Counted from the first letter of the stretch, positions 26,347-35,047 are shown. The stretch is DNA of 64,000 nucleotides from Metabacillus litoralis (GCF_003667825.1 NZ_CP033043.1:2043501-2107500); one strand, 5' to 3'. Numbers and translations: made by a program. Notes: generated from the sequence alone by a model not told the origin.

Positions 26347-27879
26347 ATGACTAAACATAAAATGATCATTCTTTACTGTCTTATTAGCTTACTACTTGTA
26401 TCAACCACCGTTTATTCAGCAACAACCTTAACGTCAACCGAAGATACGATTGAAATTCACTTACTTGGACTAAACGATTTCCACGGTCAATTAAACACTC
26501 ACCACAACATTTTAGGCCAAAAAGTTGGTGGAGCAGAGTATGTATCAGCATATATCAATAAATTTAGGAAGCAATACAAAAACACATTCCTTGTTCACTC
26601 AGGCGATATGGTCGGAGGAAGCCCCCCACTTTCAGCACTATTCCATGATGAGCCTACAATCGAGTTTTTAAACTACCTAAATGTTGATATAGGTACTCTT
26701 GGAAACCATGAATTTGATGAAGGAGTCCAAGAAATGTTAAGACTAGTAGAAGGAAATAAAGATGGATTTTTTATAGGATCTACTGCTACTTATATTTCTG
26801 CAAACGTAATAGAAAATAAATCAAACTCACCCCTTCTCCCCCCATACACGATAAAAGAGATGAATGGTGTAAAATTAGGTTTCATCGGTGCTTTAACTAC
26901 CGAAACAAATAAATTTGTCATTACAGAAAACCGTCAAGAAATTACAATTTCAGATGAAGTTGCAGCAATAAATCTAGCAACGGAAAAGCTTATCGATCAA
27001 GGTGTTCGTTCCATTATTGTACTAGCACATATTTCCGCTAAATCCAATTTAAAAGGTGGAAACCCTCAGTTAGATATGATTAAAATGGCACCTCTCCTAC
27101 ACGATGAAGTGGATGTTATATTTGCCGGTCACAGTCATGGATACGCCAACACAGTTGTAGATAATAAATTAATTGTCCAAGGTTATGCCTATGGAAAAGC
27201 CATTTCAGATGTTAAAATTATAATCAATCCACAAAATGGTCAGATTATTAACAAAAAAGCTGACATTCATTTAACCTTCCATTCTCTTATTAACCCAGAC
27301 CAGACTGTAGTAAACCTTTTGACTCAATACGAGGAAAAGCTTTCTAGACAAACAAACGAAATCATATCCTCACTCCCTCATGATCTTTCTAGAAAAAAGA
27401 ATACTAAAGGACAATCAGAACTTGGAAGCATGATTGTTTCGGCGATTCGAGACAAAACAAATAGTGACATTGCATTTCTGCATCACGGAGGGATTAGGTT
27501 TTCATTAAATAAAGGAAAGGTCACACTTGAAGATATTTATAGGTCACTACCTTTTAATCACAAATTAGTAAAAATGCAAGTAACTGGACAACAATTGATC
27601 AACATTTTAAACCAACAATGGACTCACGAAAAAGAGAATCTTTTGCAATCTAGCGGAATTAGTTATCAAATGACCCACACAGAAAATAAATTAAATAAAA
27701 TAATTGAGCTAAAAGATTCTATAGGAAAAGAAATAGAGCCAGATAAAATATATACTGTAGTAACAAGTGATTACCTTGCTTATGGAGGGGATGGTTTTAC
27801 CGCTTTTAAAGCAGGAGAAATTATTTTTACTGGTGAAACTATTCGGGATGTTTTTATTCATTACTTGAAAAAAAGCTAG
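26347..27879 (+). CDS. Secreted 5'-nucleotidase/phosphodiesterase family protein
   Basis: A 510-residue exported enzyme of the UshA/YfkN class that removes phosphate from nucleotides outside the cell. A signal peptide covers residues 1-24 (IILYCLISLLLVSTTVYSA). The metal-binding motifs follow in order: LNDFHGQL, HSGDMVGGSPP, GNHEFDEG, and the AGHSHGYA histidines. The C-terminal substrate domain (about 340-490) includes HHGGIRFSLNKG and YGGDGFTAF. No sortase signal is seen at the C-terminus. AAGGAGGGAT precedes the ATG. Monocistronic, and convergent with the acidic protein gene. Confidence 0.87.
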   Translation: MTKHKMIILYCLISLLLVSTTVYSATTLTSTEDTIEIHLLGLNDFHGQLNTHHNILGQKVGGAEYVSAYINKFRKQYKNTFLVHSGDMVGGSPPLSALFHDEPTIEFLNYLNVDIGTLGNHEFDEGVQEMLRLVEGNKDGFFIGSTATYISANVIENKSNSPLLPPYTIKEMNGVKLGFIGALTTETNKFVITENRQEITISDEVAAINLATEKLIDQGVRSIIVLAHISAKSNLKGGNPQLDMIKMAPLLHDEVDVIFAGHSHGYANTVVDNKLIVQGYAYGKAISDVKIIINPQNGQIINKKADIHLTFHSLINPDQTVVNLLTQYEEKLSRQTNEIISSLPHDLSRKKNTKGQSELGSMIVSAIRDKTNSDIAFLHHGGIRFSLNKGKVTLEDIYRSLPFNHKLVKMQVTGQQLINILNQQWTHEKENLLQSSGISYQMTHTENKLNKIIELKDSIGKEIEPDKIYTVVTSDYLAYGGDGFTAFKAGEIIFTGETIRDVFIHYLKKS

Positions 27880-27909
27880 AATCTTTTTGAACATTAGTAA
27901 TTAAAAATA

Positions 27910-27927
27910 CCCCCCTTTTAAAGGGGA
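27910..27927 (-). terminator. Compact hairpin between convergent genes
   Basis: CCCCTTT and AAAGGGG form a tight stem, followed on the minus strand by GGTATTTTTAATT. The loop is minimal, so its efficiency is uncertain. Confidence 0.45.
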
Positions 27928-27936
27928 GCTCTATAA

Positions 27937-28572
27937 TTATTCCAAATCAAACTCTGATAGAGAGTCCATATGACTTGCTATCATAGCAATAATTGTACTT
28001 GCTTCTTCTTTACTAAAGATAAAGTTTGTTTCATCTTTAATCATATCATCATCGTCAGTTTTAATACGGTTTATTCGACGGAGAACTCCATCACCTGTTT
28101 CTTGGACAACACCAAACTGATAAGTAACTTCAACTTCATCTTCATAAATAAAGGCTGTAACTTCAGGTGTTTCCCACTCAACATCAATTTCTTCGAATAT
28201 GTCCGAATCCTCGTCATCATCAAATTCATCATCTGAGTATATAACATCATCGAAGTCATCGTCATTCGTATAAAGATGGAAGCTTTCATGCACCGCATCA
28301 ATGATATCTTCAATATCTCCAAGTATTGTTCTAGATGTTTGCTCGTACTCTAGGTCAAACGTTTCAATATAAAATTCTTCATTGTGAGGATCAAAAAACA
28401 ACGTACAGAAATAATCACGATCATCATCCTCTGTTTCAACAAAGAACTCAATACGCGGATGCTTTGCTCCTCGATCAATTGACATATGCCCTTCTTGGTC
28501 ATATTTTTCACAAATTGACTCCAAATGGTCCTGTAATTCACTACTTACACGATCAAACCATTCCATACTCAT
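27937..28572 (-). CDS. Very acidic hypothetical protein, 211 aa
   Basis: I do not recognise this protein. It begins MSMEWFDRVSSELQDHLESI and has a central run rich in Asp and Glu (residues about 100-130, such as TNDDDFDDVIYSDDEFDDDE). The C-terminal helix is FSKEEASTIIAMIASHMDSL. There is no membrane segment or signal. Beta-strand-rich stretches flank the acidic linker, suggesting two small domains joined by a flexible acidic tether. AAAGGTGGGG precedes the ATG. Monocistronic. Confidence 0.7.
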   Translation of the reverse strand: MSMEWFDRVSSELQDHLESICEKYDQEGHMSIDRGAKHPRIEFFVETEDDDRDYFCTLFFDPHNEEFYIETFDLEYEQTSRTILGDIEDIIDAVHESFHLYTNDDDFDDVIYSDDEFDDDEDSDIFEEIDVEWETPEVTAFIYEDEVEVTYQFGVVQETGDGVLRRINRIKTDDDDMIKDETNFIFSKEEASTIIAMIASHMDSLSEFDLE

Positions 28573-28739
28573 TTTTACCCCACCTTTTACTCTGATTTCT
28601 ATTTTACTATTCCCTACTTTTTTGAAAATTTTCCTATTTTTTTATTTTTGAGTAAATTAGAAGCTCGCTTGAGCATAACTAGTAGTTAGCTTAACGAAAA
28701 AGTTTAAAGAATATAGATCAAAAAGCTGGGTACCGGCAT

Positions 28740-28755
28740 ATGATGTTAACATCAT
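28740..28755. promoter_or_regulatory. Perfect 16-base palindrome upstream of the coiled-coil gene
   Basis: ATGATGTTAACATCAT is a perfect palindrome centred on GTTAAC, 30 bases before the TTG start of the coiled-coil gene. It has the size and symmetry of an operator for a dimeric regulator. The binding protein is unknown. Confidence 0.45.
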
Positions 28756-28785
28756 CTATTAAACTGACTGAAAGGAGTGAGTTTT

Positions 28786-29565
28786 TTGGTTTATATAAAA
28801 AACGATCAACATCCTTTACTATATAAACATTCAGCAAACGTTAAGGCTACATCAAACCAAGACTCTTATCGCAGGAACTATTTACATGAATTTATTCAAT
28901 CTCAACAAAACATAAATTCTCAATTAAAGAATGCTTCAACACAAGTAAATACACTTGTTCATGAAACAAAAGTTGAGCAAAAGCATCATTTTGACCAATT
29001 ATCAAGAAAATTAGAAAATCAAGAAGAAAGAACAACCCCTCTGCTAGATAACATCCAAAAGCAAGAGGAAGCCTATAAAGTTTTACTCGAAAGATTTGAA
29101 GCAATCGAAATGTTTAATCAAGAGTTGTTAAAAAAGCATGAAGATGAAGGCCTGCTTAATCAAGCAATAGTTGATCAATTAACCATTCAAGATACTGCCG
29201 TTCAAAACTTATCAATTAAGTTAGAAAAATTTGGTGAAAATCATGATGACCTTAATGATAAATTGGCTGAACAAAATGAGATTAACGAACAAATCTTAAA
29301 GACAGTCGAAATTCAAGAAGCATTCCACAAAACAATACTACAAAAACTTGAACAGCAAGAAGCAATCAACCTAAAAACTTCACGGGATGTAGATAGCTTA
29401 AAAGCAACATTATTCGAACGAATTAGCTATGTTATTGACAAAATTGAAGAAAATTACCGGCATGTAACAGGATTTATTAATCAATTCTTTACGAAAACTC
29501 ACATCATTCAAAAAAAACCAGTGGAGACTGAAAACAAACAGAAAGAATCAACGCTAAATAAATAG
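28786..29565 (+). CDS. Long coiled-coil protein, 259 aa
   Basis: A cytoplasmic protein dominated by heptad repeats from about residue 30 to 215 (for example SQLKNASTQVNTLVHETKVE and ENQEERTTPLLDNIQKQEEA). It has an amphipathic end near FINQFFTKTH and a charged tail. There is no signal peptide. The start I use is the TTG at 28786, eight bases behind AAAGGAG; the upstream in-frame GTG lies inside that site. A strong terminator follows and a perfect palindrome precedes. The function is unknown; a structural or tethering role is only a guess. Confidence 0.7.
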   Translation: MVYIKNDQHPLLYKHSANVKATSNQDSYRRNYLHEFIQSQQNINSQLKNASTQVNTLVHETKVEQKHHFDQLSRKLENQEERTTPLLDNIQKQEEAYKVLLERFEAIEMFNQELLKKHEDEGLLNQAIVDQLTIQDTAVQNLSIKLEKFGENHDDLNDKLAEQNEINEQILKTVEIQEAFHKTILQKLEQQEAINLKTSRDVDSLKATLFERISYVIDKIEENYRHVTGFINQFFTKTHIIQKKPVETENKQKESTLNK

Positions 29566-29566
29566 C

Positions 29567-29617
29567 AAAAAACTGATTTCATGTAAGGTGTTACTACCTA
29601 CATGAAATCAGTTTTTT
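29567..29617. terminator. Strong bidirectional terminator
   Basis: A 19-base arm (AAAAAACTGATTTCATGTA, 29567-29585) pairs with its exact complement at 29599-29617, between convergent genes. Confidence 0.85.
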
Positions 29618-29636
29618 AATTATGATGCACTTAATT

Positions 29637-29918
29637 CTAACAGTCTGAATGTTCGCCATATATCATATTCATCATTTCATGTGAGGCATCATCTGAAACA
29701 CTTTCATAGTCCTTTGCAAAATGCTTCAAACTATCGCAAAATCCAACGTTATCTTGACCTACACCTTCTGACCAGCTAACAAAGTTGTGATAATCCTGAA
29801 GTGGGTCATAAGATTCAAAGTTAGCTATAACATCACTTGAACCAAGTGTTGTTACTTCAATGCCTTTATAAGTTTCTGGATGATGTTCATCATATTTTAC
29901 ACATGCATAAAAAATCAT
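29637..29918 (-). CDS. Hypothetical protein, about 93 aa
   Basis: I do not recognise the family. The ATG at 29918 is chosen because GAAGGGA lies eight bases ahead; the open frame extends 22 codons upstream without a ribosome binding site. The product, starting MIFYACVKYDEHHPETYKGI, is small and acidic with two cysteines, including a C-terminal ...HSDC. It looks soluble. Confidence 0.6.
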   Translation of the reverse strand: MIFYACVKYDEHHPETYKGIEVTTLGSSDVIANFESYDPLQDYHNFVSWSEGVGQDNVGFCDSLKHFAKDYESVSDDASHEMMNMIYGEHSDC

Positions 29919-30065
29919 CTTATCTGTCCCTTCACATATTGTCATATACCATAGTTTGGTTAGTAACAAGTGAAAATATGCCATCTAATCATTTTTATAA
30001 AGTATGAGTTGCCATTACCTAAAAAGGAAAAAATAATAATGTGAAACCATTAATGGAGGGAAATC

Positions 30066-30257
30066 ATGTCAAAAAAGTATCCTAGTTTTGTAAAGAGTGA
30101 ATTTTTTGTAGATGAACCTGGTAATTGGCACTTAAAAGAGGGTGCACCAGATGAAATGAAAAAAGAGTTAAAAGAATATGTGGAATCATTAAATGCGATT
30201 CAAGATGAACCAGGAACAATTGACAGTATTCATGTTCCATACCCTTATGGTGATTAA
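30066..30257 (+). CDS. Small acidic protein, 63 aa, unrecognised
   Basis: ATG behind ATGGAGGG, followed by a strong terminator directly after the stop codon. The product, starting MSKKYPSFVKSEFFVDEPGN, has a central amphipathic helix (DEMKKELKEYVESLNAI) and a C-terminal aromatic HVPYPYGD. No cysteine, no membrane segment. It forms a single-gene unit; function unknown. Confidence 0.6.
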   Translation: MSKKYPSFVKSEFFVDEPGNWHLKEGAPDEMKKELKEYVESLNAIQDEPGTIDSIHVPYPYGD

Positions 30258-30258
30258 C

Positions 30259-30299
30259 AAGAAGAAGACCGCAATCATATGATTACGGTCTTCTTCTTC
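30259..30299. terminator. Bidirectional terminator before galM
   Basis: GAAGAAGACCG pairs with CGGTCTTCTTC with additional inner pairing (CAATCA/TGATTA) between convergent genes. Confidence 0.85.
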
Positions 30300-30303
30300 A
30301 TTA

Positions 30304-31350
30304 TTATAGTACTGAAAAAGAATAAGTTGTAGATGTTTTATACTCATCATTAACATCTAAGACGCAAGGAGAGAAATGCGGAAAGTGTATTGAATCTGGC
30401 AGCCCTTGTGTTTCTAGGCAAATACCTAGATATTTTCTTGCTTGAGTGCCTCTTATTACAAAGGAGTCGTCCATCATATTACTTGTATATATAACAACGC
30501 TTTGTTCATCAGTTTCAACTGTTAATTTTCTCCCACTTTGTTCTTCAACTAAAGTGATTTCTTCATTATGATGATCGTCTAATAAAAATGGATGATCCAC
30601 ACCATTACCCGCTATTTGTATTTGTTGGTGATTTCCCTCAATCGCTTCCTTTATAGCTTTACTATTTCTGAAGTCAAATGGAGTGTTGCCCACTTTAAGA
30701 AATTCCCCTGTAGGTAGTAAGTTTTCACCTAGTTCTAGAAATTGATTACTTTTTAGTTGCAGTTTATGTGATAGGATATCATCTTTTAGATTTCCACTTA
30801 AATTAAAATATGTATGATTTGTGAGGTTAACTAAAGTCTTCTTGTCTGATGTAGCACTGTATGAAATCTTCAGCTCGTTATTATTAGTTAAAACGTACGT
30901 TACATGTACGGTCAAGTTTCCAGGATATCCATTTTCACCATCTGGACTTAAATAAGAAAACTCAACTCCAACTTCTCCGTCATGCTGAAACTCTTTTGCA
31001 GCCCACAGTTTTCTGTCAAATGCCTCTGGTCCACCATGTAAATGGTTATTATTTTCATTTTTCGGTAACGAATACTGTTTACCATCTAACTCAAATTCGG
31101 CATTGCCGATTCTACCAGCAACACGACCTACGATTGTTCCGAAATATGGTGAGTCATTTAAATAGCTGTCAATATCATCAAAACCTAGGACAACGTTTTC
31201 ATAGTTTCCATTTTTATCAGGTACAATGATGTCAGTAATAATACAGCCTAATGTTATACATGTCACTTTCATGCCATGATCATTTTCAAGAGAATAGCTG
31301 TATACGTTTTCGCTATTAAGCTCTCCGAAAGTATTTTTAGTTATATTCAT
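30304..31350 (-). CDS. galM: Galactose mutarotase (aldose 1-epimerase)
   Basis: A 348-residue beta-sandwich epimerase that interconverts alpha and beta anomers of galactose and glucose. The signature histidines are in NNNHLHGGPEAFDRKLW and LVNLTNHTYFNLSG. The late acid is in GICLETQGLPDSIHFP, which carries the general base glutamate. GGGAGAGAGAAAG precedes the ATG. It is monocistronic with no sugar operon around it, as is common for a housekeeping mutarotase. Confidence 0.92.
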   Translation of the reverse strand: MNITKNTFGELNSENVYSYSLENDHGMKVTCITLGCIITDIIVPDKNGNYENVVLGFDDIDSYLNDSPYFGTIVGRVAGRIGNAEFELDGKQYSLPKNENNNHLHGGPEAFDRKLWAAKEFQHDGEVGVEFSYLSPDGENGYPGNLTVHVTYVLTNNNELKISYSATSDKKTLVNLTNHTYFNLSGNLKDDILSHKLQLKSNQFLELGENLLPTGEFLKVGNTPFDFRNSKAIKEAIEGNHQQIQIAGNGVDHPFLLDDHHNEEITLVEEQSGRKLTVETDEQSVVIYTSNMMDDSFVIRGTQARKYLGICLETQGLPDSIHFPHFSPCVLDVNDEYKTSTTYSFSVL

Positions 31351-31493
31351 CTTTCTCTCTCCCTTAAAACACTTTTTTGTTTTCCCATAAAGATATTATA
31401 ACACAACTTGTTCATACATCTTTATCTATATAATTAATCATGTATTTTTCGATTCCTGCTAAAAACGGAAATTTTCTTAATCAAAACCAGATA

Positions 31494-32273
31494 TTACTTA
31501 TTTTTGTTCAGTGTGGCAATGAATGATGAAATCTCTCTATTTGCCGATTTCCATCTTTTCGTTGGCACTTGATGGTTTGTTCTTTTGAAGAAGACAACTC
31601 TAAGGTTATTCGTTCTTTTTTTAAAATAAGATAAATATTTATTAATCAAATCAGATCTCGTTCCATACATCAAAAGAATAGGAACGTTAATTTTATGAAT
31701 ATCATTTATCAAATTACTTCTTAATACTACTTGATAGTATTTATACCAAGCACCAGGTTGACATTTCTCCATATGCTGAATAAGCAATTCTCTCAATTTT
31801 TTGTTTTTTGTATGACTAATAGCTAACAATTGACCTAAAAGTTTTTGATGGTGTTTAACCATGTACATGCCTGCCTTGTGTTCCCACTGAAATGCTGTAT
31901 TTATAACTGCTGGATATCCACCAAATAAAATAAGTCCACTTACCCGATTTGGATATGATATACATAAATTTTGAGCAATTACTCCACCGGCAGAATAACC
32001 ACAAATAACAACCTCTTCCAGATTCAGCTTATCTAATAGTTCAATGAGCTCTTCACTATAATGACGAATTGAGACTTCACTGGATTTTATCCGTGAGCTA
32101 TCTCCATGCCCTGATAAGTCAGGAACAATGATTCTCATTTTTTCACTAAGTTTCCTTTGGTAATAAAACACGTGGCGCCCCATCCCAGGTGGATGTATAA
32201 AAAGTACCGGTGTCCCTTGTCCCAAATCATCATACGCTATTATTTTATTCTCATTTAATTGAACAGTTGGCAC
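31494..32273 (-). CDS. Alpha/beta hydrolase
   Basis: A 259-residue alpha/beta hydrolase. The nucleophile elbow GYSAGG places the serine at about 94, the oxyanion region is FIHPPGMGRH, the late aspartate would be in the LLMYGTRSDL segment, and the histidine is in KRTNHQVP. A GTG start at 32273 follows AAGGAGG by eight bases. There is no signal peptide. The substrate is unknown, as for most of this superfamily. Confidence 0.82.
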   Translation of the reverse strand: MPTVQLNENKIIAYDDLGQGTPVLFIHPPGMGRHVFYYQRKLSEKMRIIVPDLSGHGDSSRIKSSEVSIRHYSEELIELLDKLNLEEVVICGYSAGGVIAQNLCISYPNRVSGLILFGGYPAVINTAFQWEHKAGMYMVKHHQKLLGQLLAISHTKNKKLRELLIQHMEKCQPGAWYKYYQVVLRSNLINDIHKINVPILLMYGTRSDLINKYLSYFKKRTNNLRVVFFKRTNHQVPTKRWKSANREISSFIATLNKNK

Positions 32274-32534
32274 TGTATTTCCCTCCTTATAGACGTCTTG
32301 TCGTATTATTCCACATTCTTAATTTGTTACCCATCAGGATTGGAAAATATTTCTTTCAATAAAAAAGAATAAATATTGTTTATCGTGCAATATTAAATAT
32401 CAACAACGATACAGCAAGGCAACAAGGCAGTACATCTTCTTCATTTATCTGGGGTTAACCTAGATGGTTAATGGATTGGTGCAATTCCAACCTAACCCAC
32501 CAAACAATACATTTATAAAAGGAGATGGATTATC

Positions 32535-32753
32535 ATGGCAAGCAACAGTAACAACAATTCTAACCAATTAGTAGTACCTGGTGCTTCTCAAGCGATCGAC
32601 CAAATGAAATACGAAATCGCAAACGAATTCGGTGTAGATCTTGGTGGAGAAACAACATCTCGTGCAAATGGATCTGTTGGTGGAGAAATTACAAAGCGAT
32701 TAGTTTCTTTTTCTCAGCAACAATTAGGCGGAGAAACACGTAACCAGTTTTAA
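32535..32753 (+). CDS. Alpha/beta-type small acid-soluble spore protein
   Basis: A 72-residue SASP that coats and protects spore DNA. The family marks are visible: the GPR protease cleavage region [10 protein letters not shown], then [20 protein letters not shown] and [13 protein letters not shown]. It is made in the forespore under sigma-G in Bacillus. AAAGGAGATG precedes the ATG and a strong terminator follows, giving a single-gene transcript as usual for ssp genes. Confidence 0.95.
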   Translation: MASNSNNNSNQLVVPGASQAIDQMKYEIANEFGVDLGGETTSRANGSVGGEITKRLVSFSQQQLGGETRNQF

Positions 32754-32781
32754 TCAAGATAAAAAATAAAATAAATTTGGC

Positions 32782-32813
32782 TAAGGGCATCGTAAATTAC
32801 GATGCCCTTTTTA
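32782..32813 (+). terminator. Terminator of the SASP gene
   Basis: AAGGGCATCGTAA pairs with TTACGATGCCCTT over one to three bases and is followed by TTTT. Confidence 0.85.
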
Positions 32814-32885
32814 AAATGAATTTAATGAAAAATTTTGAGATGGTTACTCTAAAAGAGAAGTCAAAAAAATTTGGGAGTTGACGTA

Positions 32886-33068
32886 ATGGTAAATGAAAAT
32901 TTCGATCAATTTATTAAAACTGAAGCAAAACATGAAGCAAAATATTTAGGTTCTACACAACCATCACATGGAAAATATAAAAACATCAGTGAATCAAATA
33001 CAAGAGGCGAAACGAATGAATCTGTTGGAGCAGTTGGTAGAGACGTTTATGACGAGGAAAATAAATAA
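32886..33068 (+). CDS. Small hydrophilic protein, 60 aa, unrecognised
   Basis: The ATG at 32886 follows GGGAG by eight bases; an earlier in-frame TTG at 32871 sits on the ribosome binding site. The product starts MVNENFDQFIKTEAKHEAKY and ends with a polar, Gly-, Asn- and Ser-rich stretch (ESNTRGETNESVGAVG). It is highly charged and probably unstructured. Sitting just behind a SASP gene, a spore role is possible, but this is an inference from place only. Confidence 0.55.
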   Translation: MVNENFDQFIKTEAKHEAKYLGSTQPSHGKYKNISESNTRGETNESVGAVGRDVYDEENK

Positions 33069-33079
33069 AACATAAAAAA

Positions 33080-33101
33080 ATAGGGTCTGACAATCAGACC
33101 C
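33080..33101 (-). terminator. Terminator of the LysM-CAP gene
   Basis: GGGTCTGA pairs with TCAGACCC over three bases and is followed on the minus strand by TATTTTTTTATG. It lies just beyond the stop codon of the LysM-CAP gene. Confidence 0.8.
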
Positions 33102-33107
33102 TCTAAC

Positions 33108-33731
33108 CTATCTTCCTTTAATAAACATTTGCACCCATGCTCCGTGATAAAAGCCAACACCTATTGCATCAAATTCAGGCTTTAAAATATTTGCTCGATG
33201 ACCTGACGAATTCATCCATGCATTCATTACTTCTTGAGGTGTTTTCTGACCTTTTGCTATGTTTTCTCCAGCATATGAATAACTAATGCCAAATGTTTTT
33301 AACATATCAAAAGGTGATCCGTAGTTAGGACTTGTGTGAGAGAAGTAATTAGAATTAATCATATCTTCCGCTTTCTTTTGAGCTACATTTTTCACATCAG
33401 CTCTATGTGTTAATGGCTTTAAACCAGCTTTAGCTCGCTCCTGATTGACCAGTTGGACAACTTGATCTTGGAAGTTGCTTACACTACCTGCAGAAGCCTT
33501 TAGGCGAATAACCTCACCAACATGCATGTTTCTTGGCTCAACATTTGGATTTAGTTCCATAAGCTTTTTATAATCTAAGCCATATCTTTGAGCTATGTAC
33601 CAAAAAGTATCGCCAGGAGAAACTTTGTAAAATTCAAATGGTGGTTCCTTAAATGTTTTAATTTGTCCATAGGACACGGCCGGAATCGCTAATAAAAAAA
33701 CAAAAGTTGCAAGTACTAGTTTTTTTAGCAT
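33108..33731 (-). CDS. Secreted LysM-CAP (SCP-like) protein
   Basis: A 207-residue exported protein. Signal peptide 1-22 (LVLATFVFLLAIPAVSYGQ); one LysM domain (about 35-78, YKVSPGDTFWYIAQRYGLDY) that binds peptidoglycan or spore cortex; and a C-terminal CAP domain (about 90-205) with the family motifs HTSPNYGSPFDMLKTFG, YAGENIAKG and SSGHRANIL. CAP proteins of the YkwD group are common in spore formers, and their activity is unsettled. The ATG at 33731 is eight bases after GGAGG; the ATG one codon earlier is also possible. Confidence 0.87.
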   Translation of the reverse strand: MLKKLVLATFVFLLAIPAVSYGQIKTFKEPPFEFYKVSPGDTFWYIAQRYGLDYKKLMELNPNVEPRNMHVGEVIRLKASAGSVSNFQDQVVQLVNQERAKAGLKPLTHRADVKNVAQKKAEDMINSNYFSHTSPNYGSPFDMLKTFGISYSYAGENIAKGQKTPQEVMNAWMNSSGHRANILKPEFDAIGVGFYHGAWVQMFIKGR

Positions 33732-33868
33732 CATGTCTTCCTCCAATTTAATTATTCATTTTTCCACCACTATAGTTTGTCTTAGATCTTGAAAATCATT
33801 CATTAAAATTTCACAAAATTATGATGATTAATAGATTATTTAAAACGTTTTATAACAAAAATGAAAAA

Positions 33869-33896
33869 GAGGCTGGCCTATAACACGGCCAACCTC
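33869..33896 (-). terminator. Terminator of the aromatic-acid operon
   Basis: GAGGCTGGCC pairs with GGCCAACCTC (one mismatch), followed on the minus strand by TTTTTCATTTTT. It lies 37 bases past the last gene of the nine-gene operon. Confidence 0.8.
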
Positions 33897-33932
33897 AAAA
33901 TGCGATGAATTTATTGACAATCATTCATATTT

Positions 33933-34073
33933 CTATGGTAATTGAACGTTTAAAGCTTTTAGCATTTCATAGACAGCAGCTTTAATGTCTTCTGACTGGT
34001 TTTCTCCTTCAAGAGCAGCATTAATTTGTTGCTTGAACTCTTGGACAACTTCTTTTACTTCTTGTTTATTCAT
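33933..34073 (-). CDS. Small protein, 46 aa, last gene of the aromatic-acid operon
   Basis: ATG at 34073 to TAG at 33933, overlapping the preceding small gene by eight bases. The product starts MNKQEVKEVVQEFKQQINAA and ends EDIKAAVYEMLKALNVQLP. That last segment repeats the QEIQGAVFEMLQGLGLNIP of the 62-aa neighbour, so the two are tandem relatives. No cysteine and no membrane segment. Predicted as two amphipathic helices. The family is not recognised; a regulatory or docking partner for the enzymes is possible. Confidence 0.7.
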   Translation of the reverse strand: MNKQEVKEVVQEFKQQINAALEGENQSEDIKAAVYEMLKALNVQLP

Positions 34074-34254
34074 CGTTCTTATTCCCACCATTCATATTTT
34101 GAGTAATTTTATCAAGTGGAATGTTTAGGCCTAATCCTTGTAACATTTCAAATACGGCACCTTGAATCTCTTGGCCACTTGCTCCTTGTTTTTTTAAATC
34201 AGCGATTTTAGATGATAAACTTCCAATAGCTTCATTCATTTTTTGATTATCCAT
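34066..34254 (-). CDS. Small protein, 62 aa, tandem relative of the 46-aa protein
   Basis: ATG with GAGGTGAAAC directly ahead, eight bases past the stop codon of the aldolase gene. The product starts MDNQKMNEAIGSLSSKIADL; the helix pair and the GAVFEMLQGLGLNIP motif are shared with the 46-aa protein that follows. A polar, Asn- and Gly-rich tail (NMNGGNKNDE) distinguishes it. Its position in the operon, between biosynthetic enzymes and terminator, suggests a role with that pathway. Function unknown. Confidence 0.7.
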   Translation of the reverse strand: MDNQKMNEAIGSLSSKIADLKKQGASGQEIQGAVFEMLQGLGLNIPLDKITQNMNGGNKNDE

Positions 34255-34262
34255 GTTTCACC

Positions 34263-35027
34263 TCATGATTGATTTAAAATTGAGCGAATATTCGCACATA
34301 GCTTTTCAGGATTTTCATCTTGGAAAATATTTCGACCAATGGAAATTCCATTCGCACCAGCACTTACAGCATCGTCGATCATTGTCAATAAATCATCATT
34401 CGAACCTAATCTCTCTCCCCCTGCAATAAGAACAGGGATTTTCACACCAGAAACAACTTGCCTAAACGTTTCCGGTGACCCACTGTAATTTACTTTTACA
34501 ATGTCTGCCCCGAGCTCTTCTGCTACACGGGCAGCATGACGTATACGTTCTGGATCAAATTCATGTACTTTTGAGCCGTCACGTACATACATCATCGCAA
34601 GCAATGGCAATCCCCATTTATCACATTCTTCAGCGATTAAACCAACATCCTTAATCTGTTCCGCCTCAAATTGCGACCCAAGATTCACATGAGTTGAAAT
34701 CGCCGTAGCTCCTAAACGAATCGAGTGCTCTACTGAGGATACAAGCTCTTTTCGCATACTTTGAGATTCTGGAGCTAACGCTGTTGAAGCAGATAAATGA
34801 ATAATTAGCTCACCTTTATTGGAGCCTAATGCATCTGTTAGATACCGAACAAGTCCTTTATGCACAACAACAGCATCCGCTCCTCCGTCAAATACGGCAT
34901 TTACTGTTTGATTGATTTCCGTTAAACCAGTTACAGGACCTATTGTAATACCATGATCCATTGGAACAATTAGTAACTTATCGGAATGATGATATAATTT
35001 TTTCAGACGAATTTCTTTACCGGACAT
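34263..35027 (-). CDS. Class I aldolase of the ADH-synthase (MJ0400)/GriI family
   Basis: A 254-residue TIM-barrel aldolase. In methanogens the family makes 2-amino-3,7-dideoxy-hept-6-ulosonate from aspartate semialdehyde and a sugar phosphate; in Streptomyces grixazone biosynthesis GriI joins aspartate semialdehyde to DHAP. Catalytic features fit: IVPMDHGITIG with D24, AMMYVRDG with Y147, and the Schiff-base lysine in GADIVKVNY (K178), followed by phosphate-binding LIAGGERLG and GISIGRNIFQ. Good GGAGGAATTTGT ribosome binding site. It sits 20 bases behind the dehydroquinate synthase II-like gene, so the product is probably handed to that enzyme. Confidence 0.88.
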   Translation of the reverse strand: MSGKEIRLKKLYHHSDKLLIVPMDHGITIGPVTGLTEINQTVNAVFDGGADAVVVHKGLVRYLTDALGSNKGELIIHLSASTALAPESQSMRKELVSSVEHSIRLGATAISTHVNLGSQFEAEQIKDVGLIAEECDKWGLPLLAMMYVRDGSKVHEFDPERIRHAARVAEELGADIVKVNYSGSPETFRQVVSGVKIPVLIAGGERLGSNDDLLTMIDDAVSAGANGISIGRNIFQDENPEKLCANIRSILNQS

Positions 35028-35047
35028 ACAAATTCCTCCAATTTATT

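Noticed and set aside
33933..34254. Idea that the two tiny proteins of the aromatic operon are precursors of a modified peptide (RiPP)
   Set aside because: No Cys/Ser/Thr-rich core, no leader-core boundary, and none of the usual modifying enzymes or exporters are in the operon.
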